Assembly: GCF_003051085.1 (NCBI RefSeq)
Contig: NZ_QAOM01000004.1
Location: forward strand, 124,001 to 188,000
Length of the DNA stretch: 64,000 bases
Direction of reading: 5' to 3'
Source of the DNA: Trichococcus patagoniensis
GTDB taxonomy: Bacteria; Bacillota; Bacilli; Lactobacillales; Aerococcaceae
Below, piece by piece: positions 1 through 12,220 of this stretch; the stretch's first letter is position 1, and each line of letters opens with the position of its first letter. Below the pieces are notes generated by a model. That model was not told where the DNA came from. It ran no database searches and saw nothing but the letters and a program-made list of their open reading frames with translations. A program made the position numbers and the translations under genes.

Positions 1-349
1 ACAACCCAACAAGGAGCACACAAATCACAATGGCAGCAATGCCGAATAATAGCAGTAACATCGAGTTGTCGCCCTCTTGCAGCACTTCAATCCCTAAGCG
101 TTCATCAAAAACGAGCCCTTGCCCCTGAGTACCCAACGTCGCCAACATGGACAGCGCCTGCAGTCCGTTGCGGATCAGCCAATAGAAGAAGGCGATCTGC
201 GAAAACAGGAAAATCAAACCTTTTAAATATTGTTTATTGGCAAGATTGGCAGCTCCCATGACAACAAAGGAAAGTTTTGTTGCGACGTCCCCTTCTTTGA
301 ACAATTCCCGAAAGGTCATCTGCTGGCCGTAACTTTTTTTCTTGAACAT
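1..349 (-). CDS. malF: Maltose/maltodextrin ABC transporter permease MalF, N-terminal part
   Basis: The gene runs off the left edge; about 116 N-terminal residues are visible. They resemble MalF/MdxF-type inner-membrane permeases: a basic cytoplasmic start (MFKKKSYG), a hydrophobic segment containing LKGLIFLFSQIAFFYWLI, then a second segment LLLFGIAAIVICVLLVG. It would form the membrane channel of the importer served by the binding protein MalE just upstream on the same strand. The start at 349 is chosen because GGGGAAG precedes it; an in-frame ATG at 370 has no ribosome site. The C-terminal EAA loop that contacts the ATPase is outside the window, so the subfamily assignment rests on the N-terminus and the neighbours. 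Confidence 0.75.
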   Translation of the reverse strand, partial: MFKKKSYGQQMTFRELFKEGDVATKLSFVVMGAANLANKQYLKGLIFLFSQIAFFYWLIRNGLQALSMLATLGTQGQGLVFDERLGIEVLQEGDNSMLLLLFGIAAIVICVLLVGL

Positions 350-467
350 GGCTTCCCCACTCACTTTCATGATTTAAATAAGAGGGACGAAAGATGCTTG
401 ATCTTTCGCCCTCCCTGCTCTAACTTATAAGAGAATATTTCATACATCTAAAATGATGTCTAGCTTC

Positions 468-569
468 ACGGGTTAGCCCTTCGGAAATTAGATAAATCGG
501 TCCTATTGCGCTCTACGATGCTCAGTCGGACCGATTTCCTAAATTTCTTTCAGGGCTGAACGAACCCGT
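468..569 (-). repeat. Long imperfect hairpin between malE and malF
   Basis: ACGGGTT (468-474) pairs with AACCCGT (563-569), AGCCC with GGGCT, and further in AAATCGGTCC pairs with GGACCGATTT. Together they make a roughly 100-nt interrupted stem with a loop of about 20 nt. It lies in the malE-malF spacer, where it could stabilise the malE message or lower downstream expression, a common arrangement for binding-protein genes. No T-run follows on the minus strand, so it is not a simple terminator. The architecture resembles the hairpins at 42430-42648. Confidence 0.7.
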
Positions 570-585
570 TCCGCTTTTCTTTTTT

Positions 586-1860
586 TTATTCTTTTTCTTC
601 TTCAGGTTCTGTCACTTTGGATGTGTCTGTGACCAGTTTGTCCAGTTTATTCATGTATTCGTCTTCTGTGATGTTGCCTTTGTATGCATCATTGATGATG
701 GCATCCATTGCTGGCCAGAACGAAACGATTTCCGGAACTTTAGGCATTACGACTGAATGAGTGGTTTGGGACATTTCCATGACCGCTTTTGCCACAACAT
801 CTTCTTGCACTTCCGCTGTTTCCTGAACAACTTTGTTCGATGGGATGACGCCCATTTCCTGGAATTCAGTCAATTGGGAAGTTTCGTTGGACAGGTAGTT
901 CGCCAAAGCCATAGATGCTAAAGGAGCATCTGTCTGTTGGTTGACCGCAAACAATTTGACGCCCAAGAAAGCTTTCATTTGAACTTCGCCGCTGCCGAAA
1001 TCGATTGTCGGATAAGCCGCAACACCCATGTTATCGCCCAATGCTTTGATGACATCATTTTTGGACCAAGGACCGGAAAGGAAAGCATCGGAAACGCCTG
1101 CTTCCAAATTTGCCAAAGCTTCAGCTCCGGACTGGATTACGCCTGGATTGTTCTTTTGGGCTGCGATCCATGCAAGTACTTCAGCACCTTTTTCGTCATT
1201 GAAATTAGTTCCGCTTGGATCTTCACCGTTTTCACCGTACAAGTAAAGACCGTTACTCATGAACAGCGGTCCAAAGATATAGTTGGCACCGGCTTCAGCA
1301 AAGTTTGTGCCGATTTTGCCTTTTTCCGACAAAGTCGTCCAGCTCTTCACATCGTCTTCAGTAAGTTTCGCTTTGTTATAGTAGAGAACTTGCGATTCGA
1401 CGCCGTATGGGTAGCCATAAAGCTCGTCGTTCCAGGTTACGCCTTCCACTGCCGATTCCACGTTGTTCGCTTTTACTTCATCTGCGTATTTTGTGTTCGG
1501 GTACAACAGACCGGCTTCAGCCATTTGACCGACTTGGTCATGCGGCATCATGAAAACATCGGCAGCCGCTTTCGGATCTTTCGACACATCTTTTTTTGCA
1601 TCCGCTGAGCTTCCTGCCGCCACTTCAACCGTAACTTCAGGGAATTCTTTTTCGAAGTCCGCGACGATACCTTTGAAGACTTCTACATGATCCGTATCCA
1701 CCCACAATTTGACATCGCCTTCCACAACTACTTCCCCGGATGTGTTCTCAGCCGAGCCTGTATCGCTTGTATCAGCTGTGCCGCCGCATGCGCCCAAGAT
1801 TAAAGCAGACGCCCCTAAAATTAAACCGCTTCCAAAATATTTTTTCCAATTTGTTCTCAC
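586..1860 (-). CDS. malE: Maltose/maltodextrin-binding lipoprotein MalE
   Basis: This 424-residue protein is the extracellular solute-binding component of a maltodextrin ABC importer. The N-terminus is a lipoprotein signal (basic start, hydrophobic core, lipobox LILGAC with Cys about residue 25) followed by a Ser/Thr/Glu-rich linker. The mature part has the family 1 solute-binding fold, with recognisable stretches such as KLWVDTDHVEVFKGIVADFE and the late NYLSNETSQLTEFQEMGVIP. Translation starts at GTG (1858-1860), 8 nt after AAGGGGG. The gene precedes malF on the same strand and diverges from three GH13 glucosidases. A MalR-like operator sits between its predicted -35 and -10. Substrate is inferred from this context. 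Confidence 0.9.
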   Translation of the reverse strand: MRTNWKKYFGSGLILGASALILGACGGTADTSDTGSAENTSGEVVVEGDVKLWVDTDHVEVFKGIVADFEKEFPEVTVEVAAGSSADAKKDVSKDPKAAADVFMMPHDQVGQMAEAGLLYPNTKYADEVKANNVESAVEGVTWNDELYGYPYGVESQVLYYNKAKLTEDDVKSWTTLSEKGKIGTNFAEAGANYIFGPLFMSNGLYLYGENGEDPSGTNFNDEKGAEVLAWIAAQKNNPGVIQSGAEALANLEAGVSDAFLSGPWSKNDVIKALGDNMGVAAYPTIDFGSGEVQMKAFLGVKLFAVNQQTDAPLASMALANYLSNETSQLTEFQEMGVIPSNKVVQETAEVQEDVVAKAVMEMSQTTHSVVMPKVPEIVSFWPAMDAIINDAYKGNITEDEYMNKLDKLVTDTSKVTEPEEEKE

Positions 1861-1898
1861 TTTCGTGTCCCCCTTGAAATGAATTTCCTTTACAAATT

Positions 1899-1929
1899 AG
1901 ATTATGCAACCGATTGCTTAAATAGTCAA
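1899..1929 (-). promoter_or_regulatory. malE promoter overlapped by a LacI/MalR-type operator
   Basis: On the minus strand TTGACT (1924-1929) and TAATCT (1899-1904) are 19 bp apart. Between them lies the palindromic GCAACCGATTGC (1906-1917). The same 12-mer recurs at 2071-2082. Placement between the promoter hexamers suggests repression in the absence of maltose. The cognate LacI-family regulator is not in the window. Confidence 0.55.
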
Positions 1930-2070
1930 GCGTTATTTCTCATAAAAAGAAAACGGTTTATCTTTGTGAGGAGTCCAATTGATTGTGAAAAGCTTAATTA
2001 TATAGGTAAATCAAGGTTTTTCAACGAGCGGGAAACTAAGGGACACAATTTCTCATCCTGAAAATAAAAT

Positions 2071-2120
2071 GCAACCGATTGCTAAAAGTTCTTGCAACCG
2101 ATTATGCGATGTGCCACAAT
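2071..2120 (+). promoter_or_regulatory. Two MalR-like operators and promoter for the GH13 operon
   Basis: GCAACCGATTGC at 2071-2082 is identical to the operator in the malE promoter. A partial copy, GCAACCGATTAT, follows at 2094-2105. A candidate promoter is TTGCAA (2092-2097), 17 bp, then CACAAT (2115-2120), so the second operator overlaps the -35. Shared operators imply that the divergent transport and hydrolase genes respond to one repressor. Confidence 0.55.
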
Positions 2121-2157
2121 GTGGGAAAACAAAGAATGAAAAGGAGCCGATACTACT

Positions 2158-3921
2158 ATGAATACTTCAGCGCTTTACCATCGTCCCGAAAGCGAGTTTG
2201 CCTATCTGTATGACCCAGAAACGATGCACGTCCGTCTGCGGACCGCCCGCGGAGACGTCCGGGAGATGGGTTTGCTTTACGGGGACCCTTATTTTTTGGA
2301 CAAAGAGGAGTGGTTCCGCAAACCGCTTCAAATGATCAAAACACTTTCCACCGACCTTTACGATTACTGGTTCGTGCAAGTGAACGCACCTTTAAAACGC
2401 TTATCCTATGCGTTCGCCTTAACAGGCCATGACGGAATCTCCGTCTTCTATGGCGATCACGGTGTTTACCCATTAGAAGAAGAATATTTGCGGATGCCGA
2501 ATAATTACTTCCGGATGCCCTTCTTCCATGAAGTCGATCGCTACAAAACACCTGAATGGGTCAAAGAAACCATTTGGTATCAGATTTTTCCGGAGCGTTT
2601 CGCCAATGGGGATCCTAGCAACGATCCGGAAGGCACGATGGCTTGGGGCTCGGAAGACCCGAACAGACAGAACTTCTTCGGCGGCGACCTGCAGGGGGTC
2701 ATCGACAAGCTTGATTATTTGGAGGACCTGGGCATCAATGGGATTTATTTCTGCCCGATTTTCGAAGCTTCTTCCAACCATAAGTACGACACGATTGATT
2801 ACCTGAAGATCGACCCGGCTTTTGGCGATGCCGAAACCTTCAGAAAACTCGTGGACGAATGCCACAAGCGCGGCATGAAAGTCATGCTGGATGCCGTCTT
2901 CAACCATATCGGCGATTCTTCTCCGCAATGGCAGGACGTGCTTAAAAATGGGGAAGATTCGAAATATGTCGATTGGTTCCATATCAATGAGTTCCCCGCT
3001 TCGTACAAGCGCGGCGAAAATTATGAAGATGCCTATGATATCACCTATGATGTTTTTGCCGCCAACCCGCATATGCCGAAACTGAATACGGCCAATCCGG
3101 AAGTTCAGGATTATCTGCTGAACATCGCCCGTTATTGGATAGAAGCCTTCGACATCGATGCCTGGCGCTTGGATGTCGCGAACGAAGTCGACCACGCTTT
3201 TTGGAAAAAATTCCGGATCGTCTGCGATGAAGCCAAAAAAGATTTCTATATTCTCGGCGAGATTTGGCACTCTTCCCAAAACTGGCTGCAGGGAGACGAA
3301 TTCCATGCAGTCATGAACTACGCCTTCACCGATGCGATCATGGGCTATTTTGTGAAGAATGAACTATCATTGAGTAAAATGGTGTCGGAAATGAACAACC
3401 AGCTGATGCTCTACCGCGATCAGACAAACCAGATGCAGTTCAACATTTTGGATTCCCATGATACGCCACGCCTTTTGACGGAAGCCAACGAGGACAAAGA
3501 CATCATGAAACAAGCGATGGCGTTCACTTATATCCAGCCTGGGGTCCCATGCCTGTACTATGGAGATGAAATCGGCTTGACCGGCGGAATGGACCCGGAT
3601 TGCCGCAAGTGCATGGTCTGGGAAGAGGAAAAACAGGACCGCAACCTGCATCAATTCGTGAAAAATCTGAACGGCATCCGCAAAGGACAGCAAAAAATCC
3701 TTTCGGAAGGCACTGTTTATTGGCGGCAAGTATCTGAAGAATCCGGCGTGATCATTTTTGAACGCATGCTGGGCGGCGAGGTCATACGCGGTGCCTTCAA
3801 TACCGGCGAACATACGGCAAGGGTCGAGTTGATCGGGGAGGCCTTGTTTTCGAACCTTGCGGACGTATCGGACGGCTCGGTCGAATTGGAACGCAAAGGT
3901 TTTGTGTTGATGAAAGAATGA
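2158..3921 (+). CDS. GH13 cyclomaltodextrinase / neopullulanase (maltogenic amylase type)
   Basis: This 587-residue cytoplasmic glycoside hydrolase opens cyclodextrins and cuts maltodextrins or pullulan. About 125 N-terminal residues form the beta-sandwich domain typical of this subfamily; the TIM barrel starts near WVKETIWYQIFPERFANG. GH13 catalytic residues are all present: nucleophile D339 in DAWRLDVANEVD, acid/base E368 in ILGEIWH and D435 in LDSHDTPRLL; DAVFNHIG is region I. AAGGAG precedes the ATG by 11 nt. There is no signal peptide, so it would act on imported oligosaccharides. It is first in a run of three GH13 genes divergent from malE. Exact preference among cyclodextrin, pullulan and starch oligomers cannot be read from sequence. 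Confidence 0.9.
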   Translation: MNTSALYHRPESEFAYLYDPETMHVRLRTARGDVREMGLLYGDPYFLDKEEWFRKPLQMIKTLSTDLYDYWFVQVNAPLKRLSYAFALTGHDGISVFYGDHGVYPLEEEYLRMPNNYFRMPFFHEVDRYKTPEWVKETIWYQIFPERFANGDPSNDPEGTMAWGSEDPNRQNFFGGDLQGVIDKLDYLEDLGINGIYFCPIFEASSNHKYDTIDYLKIDPAFGDAETFRKLVDECHKRGMKVMLDAVFNHIGDSSPQWQDVLKNGEDSKYVDWFHINEFPASYKRGENYEDAYDITYDVFAANPHMPKLNTANPEVQDYLLNIARYWIEAFDIDAWRLDVANEVDHAFWKKFRIVCDEAKKDFYILGEIWHSSQNWLQGDEFHAVMNYAFTDAIMGYFVKNELSLSKMVSEMNNQLMLYRDQTNQMQFNILDSHDTPRLLTEANEDKDIMKQAMAFTYIQPGVPCLYYGDEIGLTGGMDPDCRKCMVWEEEKQDRNLHQFVKNLNGIRKGQQKILSEGTVYWRQVSEESGVIIFERMLGGEVIRGAFNTGEHTARVELIGEALFSNLADVSDGSVELERKGFVLMKE

Positions 3922-3980
3922 TTACTGCAAGTTGGGAACCGCAGTTAAGCAATGAATTTTTTGAAATGAATAAGGGATGA

Positions 3981-7234
<3,254 letters not shown>

Positions 7235-7279
7235 GTGCGTGCCGCTCATCGGAGTTGAGCGACCGGATCGGATGTGTTC

Positions 7280-7770
7280 CTACGGTGAGGCTGCTGCCGG
7301 CCGGAGGACAGCGGTAATTTGCGGGCTCTTCTCCTGCAAGCCTGCCCTCGTCGGAGCACAGACTTTAAATGTGGGCCGTCCTCCGGCGAAGCCTCCGTTC
7401 GCCGGAGGAAAACGGTTGAGTGCCCGTTGACCGGAGTTAAGCGGCGGGATCAGTTGCCCCCTACTCCGGTGAGGCTTCCCCCACCGGAGGACAGCGGTAT
7501 CTTGTGGGCTCTTCTCCTGCGAGCCTACCCTCGTCGGAGCACAGACTCAAAATGTGGGCCGTCCTCCGGCGAAGCCTCCGTTCGCCGGAGGAAAACGTTG
7601 ACGTAACTCTGACCGGAGCTGAGCGACCAAATCGTTGCCCTCCTCCGGTGAGGATTCCCACACCGGAGTACAGCGGTATCTTGCGGGCTCTCCTCCTGCG
7701 AGCCCACCCTCATCGGAGCACAGACGTTAAATGTTGGCCGTACTCCGGCGTAGCCTCCGTTCGCCGGAGG
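7280..7770. repeat. Array A: nine CTCCGG-type inverted repeats in three triads
   Basis: Nine elements of the form CTCC(G/T)GyGA...TCGCCGGAG start at 7280, 7331, 7381, 7464, 7514, 7564, 7643, 7693 and 7743. Within a triad the spacing is 50-51 bp. Triads repeat about every 180 bp and are near-identical copies of one another. The region fills the space between convergently transcribed genes. A single related triad occurs at 25481-25608. No coding potential is evident. Confidence 0.9.
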
Positions 7771-7780
7771 AAAACGATAA

Positions 7781-7820
7781 AAATAGTCGGTTTGGCGATA
7801 TGTCGCCAAACCGACTATTT
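7781..7820 (-). terminator. Intrinsic terminator of xylAB
   Basis: A perfect 18-bp stem (AAATAGTCGGTTTGGCGA with its complement) encloses a 4-nt loop directly after the xylB stop. A T-rich tract follows on the minus strand. It may work in both directions. Confidence 0.85.
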
Positions 7821-7822
7821 GC

Positions 7823-9316
7823 TTATTCTTTCGCCAACGCGTGACAAATCTCTTTTGTAGCTCCGTAAACTTGCGTATACAACGCGTACATTTCTTGGTA
7901 GGCTGCCACATTTTCCGGAATCGGCCGGACGACACCTTTGTAGGCAACAAACACGTCCGCGCAAGCAGTCACTGTCGGGAACCAGCCGAGTCCGACGGCT
8001 GCCAGCATTGCAGCACCCAATCCAGGTCCCTGTTCGACTTCCAGACAGGTGATTTCGGCATCGAAAACATCTGCTTGGATTTGCAGCCAATCCGGATTTT
8101 TGGCGCCTCCGCCGACAGAAACAATCCGCTTGAAGGACTTGCCCGCCACTTGCTCCATCAACACTTGCGAATCCTTCAAGGAGAAGGTGATCCCTTCCAG
8201 GACCGCTCGCGCAAAATGTTTGATCGTATGATTCGTGTCCATCCCGATGAAACTGCCGCGGATCCGGCTATCGACATGCGGCGTGCGTTCCCCGACGATA
8301 TAAGGGGTGAACAACAAGCCGTCTGCCCCCGGTTTGATCGCATCCATGCCTTCAAGCAGTTCTTCGAACGTGCTGTCCGGTGCGAACGTATCCTTGAACC
8401 AGTTGAGGCTGTGGCCCGCCGCCAAAGTGACGCCCATCGAGTAGTAGCCATCTTCAATGGTATGATTGAACAGGTGCAATTTGCCTTGGTAATCCTGCTC
8501 AGCCGAATCCTCGAATGCAAGGAACACACCGGATGTTCCGATGCTCGCCATGCCTGTCTCAGCATTCACGATACCTGCACCAATCGCAGCACAGGCGTTA
8601 TCCGCACCACCCGCAAATATTTTTACTTCCTTTTCAAAGCCGAAGCGGTTCGCCAGTTCCGGTCGCAGGTTTCCGGTCATACCGGAAGATCCGATCAATT
8701 CAGGCAAATGGGTTGCCGGGATATGGAATTTTTCAAGAATCGGTTTGGCCCATTCTTTCTTTTCCGCATCCAGAAGCAGCGTTCCGGCTGCATCCGAGTA
8801 ATCCATATGCATGGTGCCGGTCATCCAATAGCCAAGATAATCCTTCGGCAGCAGCAGATGCCGCACCTTTTCCCAGATTTCCGGCTCATTTTCCTGGATC
8901 CAGAGAATTTTCGGTAAAGTGAACCCTTCTAGCGCGATATTTTTCGTGATCGCAAGCAGTTCTTCTCCGAAGGCAGCCGTGATCGCCTTGCACTGTTTGG
9001 TGGTCCGGACATCGTTCCACAGAATCGCATTGCGGAGGACATTGTTGTCTTCATCCAGCACAACCAAGCTGTGCATCTGGCCGGAGAAGCTGATTCCTTC
9101 CAATTTTTCGGTGAAATCCGCAACCTCATCTTTTAACTTATCCACAACATACTCACAGGCCAGAATCCATTGCCCCGGATCCTGCTCGCTGTAGCCGGAT
9201 TTCGGATGGATCAGCGGATAATCTTTTTGGGCGGAAGCTACTGCTTTACCGTGCTCATCCAGCAGCAACCCCTTCAATGAACTGGTTCCCAAGTCTATTC
9301 CTAACACATACGCCAT
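7823..9316 (-). CDS. xylB: Xylulokinase XylB
   Basis: This 497-residue FGGY-family sugar kinase phosphorylates D-xylulose to xylulose 5-phosphate with ATP. The N-terminal phosphate loop (VLGIDLGTSSLKGLLLD), the substrate region SGQMHSLVVLDE, the motif LWNDVRT and the C-terminal ATPase segment VSVGGGAKNPDWLQIQADV are all present and length is normal. The ATG follows AGGAGCAAAAATT. It lies 52 bp after xylA in the same direction and ends at a strong hairpin. Regulation comes from the xylA promoter through XylR and carbon catabolite control. Confidence 0.95.
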   Translation of the reverse strand: MAYVLGIDLGTSSLKGLLLDEHGKAVASAQKDYPLIHPKSGYSEQDPGQWILACEYVVDKLKDEVADFTEKLEGISFSGQMHSLVVLDEDNNVLRNAILWNDVRTTKQCKAITAAFGEELLAITKNIALEGFTLPKILWIQENEPEIWEKVRHLLLPKDYLGYWMTGTMHMDYSDAAGTLLLDAEKKEWAKPILEKFHIPATHLPELIGSSGMTGNLRPELANRFGFEKEVKIFAGGADNACAAIGAGIVNAETGMASIGTSGVFLAFEDSAEQDYQGKLHLFNHTIEDGYYSMGVTLAAGHSLNWFKDTFAPDSTFEELLEGMDAIKPGADGLLFTPYIVGERTPHVDSRIRGSFIGMDTNHTIKHFARAVLEGITFSLKDSQVLMEQVAGKSFKRIVSVGGGAKNPDWLQIQADVFDAEITCLEVEQGPGLGAAMLAAVGLGWFPTVTACADVFVAYKGVVRPIPENVAAYQEMYALYTQVYGATKEICHALAKE

Positions 9317-9368
9317 AATTTTTGCTCCTATTCTGTTGCATCCATCAACCGAACAACTTCTGGATGGA

Positions 9369-10676
9369 TTATACTAGGTAGTCGTTCAAACGGGATTTGA
9401 CGAATTCAAGATGGCTTGACTCCAGTTTGATGTCTCCGTTTTGCATGGAATACTCTGTCAATGATTCTAAAGTTTCTTCATCCGACAAGATTCTTGCGCC
9501 GATGCCGTCATTGTAGCTGGCATAGCGTTTTTCCTTCAGATCATCGAAGAAGCGTTCTTCCTTCAATTTGGCGGCAGCTTTCAAGCCGCGTGCGAATGTG
9601 TCCATCCCGGCGATATGTGCCAACAGCAGATCTTCCATCTCGAATGAGGAGCGGCGCACTTTGGAATCGAAGTTGATTCCACCCGGCGCAATCCCACCGT
9701 TCTCAAGGATTTCATACATAGCCAAGGTCGTATCGTAGATGTTCGTCGGGAATTCGTCCGTATCCCAGCCCAACAGCATGTCGCCTTGGTTGGCATCGAT
9801 CGATCCCAGTGCATCGTAGCAGCGCGCCACATTCATTTCGTGTTCGAATGTATGTCCAGCCAATGTCGCGTGGTTCGCTTCCAAGTTCAGTTTGAAGTCG
9901 CCTTCCAAACCATATTTTTGGATAAAGGCCATTGTTGTTGCTGAATCGAAATCATATTGGTGTTTCGATGGCTCCATCGGTTTCGGTTCAATCAAGAACT
10001 GTAGTTTGTGGCCGATTTTCTCGCCGTAAGCAACCGCCATTTTGAACAAACGAGCAATATTGTCTTGCTCGAATTTCATGTCCGTATTCAATAAGGACTC
10101 GTAGCCTTCACGGCCGCCCCAGAAGACGTAGTTTGCGCCGCCCAATTTCTTGCTGATGTCGAGGCCTTTTTTGACTTGTGCAGCCGCATATGCAAAAACT
10201 TCAGCACTGTTGGAAGAAGCTGCACCGTTCACATAACGTGGGTGGGAAAACATGTTTGCTGTGTTCCACAACAGTTTGATGCCGGTTTGATCCATCTTCG
10301 CTTTGATCAGGTCTGTGATTTCATCAATATTATTGAAGAATTCTTCCAATGAATCACCTTCAGGGGCGATGTCTACATCGTGGAAGCAGAAAAATTCAAC
10401 GTCAAGTTTTTCCAAAATTTCAAAGAAAGCGTCCACACGGTTTTTTGCGGTTTCCATCGGAGTGGAACCTTCCCATGTGCGGATGTTCGTTGGGCTGCCG
10501 AAAGGATCGGAACCATCCTGCGTCATTGTGTGCCAGTATGCGACACCAAAACGTAAATGTTCTTTCATCGTTTTGCCCATCACGACTTCGGACGGATTGT
10601 AATGGCGGAACGCCATTGGATTCTCTGTGGTAACGCCTTCATATTTAATTTTATCTACTGTAGAAAAATAACTCAT
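9369..10676 (-). CDS. xylA: Xylose isomerase XylA
   Basis: This 435-residue class II xylose isomerase converts D-xylose to D-xylulose using divalent metals. The sequence contains the conserved [12 protein letters not shown] (catalytic His), [28 protein letters not shown] (metal-binding Glu, substrate Lys) and [18 protein letters not shown] metal ligands. It starts with ATG after AGGAGG and is followed by xylB. No xylose transporter gene is next to it, so uptake must be encoded elsewhere. Promoter and operator lie immediately upstream. Confidence 0.97.
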   Translation of the reverse strand: MSYFSTVDKIKYEGVTTENPMAFRHYNPSEVVMGKTMKEHLRFGVAYWHTMTQDGSDPFGSPTNIRTWEGSTPMETAKNRVDAFFEILEKLDVEFFCFHDVDIAPEGDSLEEFFNNIDEITDLIKAKMDQTGIKLLWNTANMFSHPRYVNGAASSNSAEVFAYAAAQVKKGLDISKKLGGANYVFWGGREGYESLLNTDMKFEQDNIARLFKMAVAYGEKIGHKLQFLIEPKPMEPSKHQYDFDSATTMAFIQKYGLEGDFKLNLEANHATLAGHTFEHEMNVARCYDALGSIDANQGDMLLGWDTDEFPTNIYDTTLAMYEILENGGIAPGGINFDSKVRRSSFEMEDLLLAHIAGMDTFARGLKAAAKLKEERFFDDLKEKRYASYNDGIGARILSDEETLESLTEYSMQNGDIKLESSHLEFVKSRLNDYLV

Positions 10677-10712
10677 TTCTTTTCCTCCTAAAAAATGATA
10701 TGTTGTCTTTGG

Positions 10713-10779
10713 GTTAGTTCGCTCAACTAACTCATAACCATAATATAAACTATGTTTTTTTAGTTGTCAAGCGCTTTCA
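10713..10779 (-). promoter_or_regulatory. xylA promoter with XylR operator and cre site
   Basis: Minus-strand TTGACA (10765-10770) and TATATT (10742-10747) are 17 bp apart. The -35 overlaps a CcpA-type cre (10765-10779, TGTCAAGCGCTTTCA read on plus). Downstream of the -10 is the inverted repeat GTTAGTT-cgctc-AACTAAC (10713-10731), resembling known XylR operators. The layout predicts repression by XylR without xylose and by CcpA on preferred sugars. Confidence 0.7.
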
Positions 10780-10821
10780 GAAGATATATGATAGATCATG
10801 AAGGAAGAAGGAGTGGTTTTA

Positions 10822-11979
10822 TTGATTCACAGCAAATACACAATCCGCGAAAACAATGAGGCTAATATTTTGAATGCCATTATCAGCCAGAAAGAAATTT
10901 CCCGCGCTGAATTATCTGTCCATATCGGCCTGAACAAAGCTTCGGTTTCCGCAATCACCAAAAAACTTTTGGATGACGAGTTGATCCATGAAGACCGGAT
11001 CGGCGATGCAGCCCGGATCGGCGGGCGGAAACCGATTATGCTGACTTTCAATGGAAAAGCTGCGCTTACCCTTTCATTGGATGTCGCGCCCAATTACATC
11101 GAAGGGCTCATCGCCTATATTGACGGAAAAGTCCTGTATGAAACTGAAATCAGAGGAATCAAAGTTTCTTCCGACAATGTCCTCGCCTATATCGCGGAAA
11201 TGGTTGAAAAATTGACGCGACATGCCGAAGAAACACCGCACGGCATCATCGGAATCTGCGTTGCGATCCATGGACTGGTCAATCAGGATACGATCCTTTT
11301 TACGCCCTACTATACGCTGCCGAGCGATCTGAAGGCGCAACTGGAAGAGATTTATCCATTCTACATCCATCTGGAAAACGAAGCGAATCTGGCGGGGCTC
11401 GGTGAATATACCTTCGGAGCCGCTTCCGACAGCATCGTCAGCCTGAGCATCCACACGGGCATCGGTGCCGGCATCGTCGAAAACGGGAAACTGAGGACCG
11501 GCAAAAAAGGCGCTGCCGGAGAAATCGGGCACAGCATCCTCTTCCCGGACGGCCGGAAATGCCCTTGCGGCAATGAAGGCTGTCTCGAGCAGTACGCTTC
11601 CCATCAAGCCATCTACAACGAGCTGGAACAGGCGTTGGCGCTGCCGGACATCAATTCATCCGTTGTGATCGAACGCTACAAAAAAGACGATCCGATTGTC
11701 CAAAAAGCGCTGCGGACCAATGCGCATTATTTGAGCATCGCCGTCAACAATCTGGCGGTGATCTACGAACCCGATCTGGTGGTGATCAACAGTTCCATCT
11801 ATTCGCAACTCCCTGAGTTGATCAGCATTCTTAAAGGCGATCTCAAAGGCAAATTTTCGTGCGAAACCAAAGTCGCGAACAGCTCACTCAAGAAAAAAGC
11901 GACCCTATTCGGCGGTGTGGCCAAGTCCACACAAAATTTCCTGAACATCCAGAATCTGAAAATGAATGCGGAAAGCTGA
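10822..11979 (+). CDS. xylR: Xylose repressor XylR (ROK family)
   Basis: This protein of about 385 residues is a ROK-family transcriptional repressor. An N-terminal winged helix (ISRAELSVHIGLNKASVSAI) is followed by a sugar-kinase-like domain with SIHTGIGAGIVENGKL and the ROK zinc motif in CPCGNEGCLEQYAS. It is divergent from xylAB and very likely binds the operator at 10713. I prefer the TTG start at 10822: AAGGAG ends 8 nt before it and the resulting length equals that of other XylR proteins. The in-frame ATG at 10798 has no ribosome site. Confidence 0.92.
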   Translation: MIHSKYTIRENNEANILNAIISQKEISRAELSVHIGLNKASVSAITKKLLDDELIHEDRIGDAARIGGRKPIMLTFNGKAALTLSLDVAPNYIEGLIAYIDGKVLYETEIRGIKVSSDNVLAYIAEMVEKLTRHAEETPHGIIGICVAIHGLVNQDTILFTPYYTLPSDLKAQLEEIYPFYIHLENEANLAGLGEYTFGAASDSIVSLSIHTGIGAGIVENGKLRTGKKGAAGEIGHSILFPDGRKCPCGNEGCLEQYASHQAIYNELEQALALPDINSSVVIERYKKDDPIVQKALRTNAHYLSIAVNNLAVIYEPDLVVINSSIYSQLPELISILKGDLKGKFSCETKVANSSLKKKATLFGGVAKSTQNFLNIQNLKMNAES

Positions 11980-12006
11980 AACCCAAAAGAGCGTCCAGGG
12001 CGGATT

Positions 12007-12138
12007 TCCCCGCCAAAATGGTTTTGGCGGGGAATCTCTTGTCGTCTGCTGGCGTTTTTCCCCGCCAAGGCAGTTTTGGCGGGTTTTCTGACTGTGATTT
12101 GAACTGATTTTCCCCACCAAAGTAGTTTTGGCGGGGAA
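12007..12138. repeat. Array B: three palindromes CCCCGCC-AAAA...TTTTGGCGGGG, 52-bp period
   Basis: Hairpins with a CCCCGCCAAAA-type stem begin at 12008, 12060 and 12112, exactly 52 bp apart. The first is a perfect 11-bp stem with a 3-nt loop. The second and third carry small changes (CCAAGGC, CCCCACC). The array lies in the convergent space between xylR and the RraA-family gene. Conserved text after each stem (AATCTCT, TTTTCTG) marks the unit. Confidence 0.9.
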
Positions 12139-12168
12139 TCTCTGACCGCATCAATGCAATCGCCATCC

Positions 12169-12210
12169 AAAACAAAAGCCATCCGCGTATGCGGATGGCT
12201 TTTGTTTTGG
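12169..12210 (-). terminator. Bidirectional intrinsic terminator
   Basis: CAAAACAAAAGCCATCCGC and its exact complement enclose a 4-nt loop between the convergent xylR and RraA-family genes. A-tract and T-tract flanks suit either direction. Confidence 0.85.
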
Positions 12211-12220
12211 TGTTTTTGTC

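Noticed and set aside
1924-1970. Extra cre site around AAAACGGTTT
   Set aside because: It does not meet the cre consensus on either strand once aligned base by base.
7319-7860. Plus-strand frames across array A (95 and 118 codons)
   Set aside because: They are Arg/Pro/Ser-rich products of the repeated CTCCGG sequence, with no ribosome site and repeating with the array.
10798-10821. ATG at 10798 as xylR start
   Set aside because: No ribosome site upstream, whereas AAGGAG lies at proper distance from the TTG at 10822.
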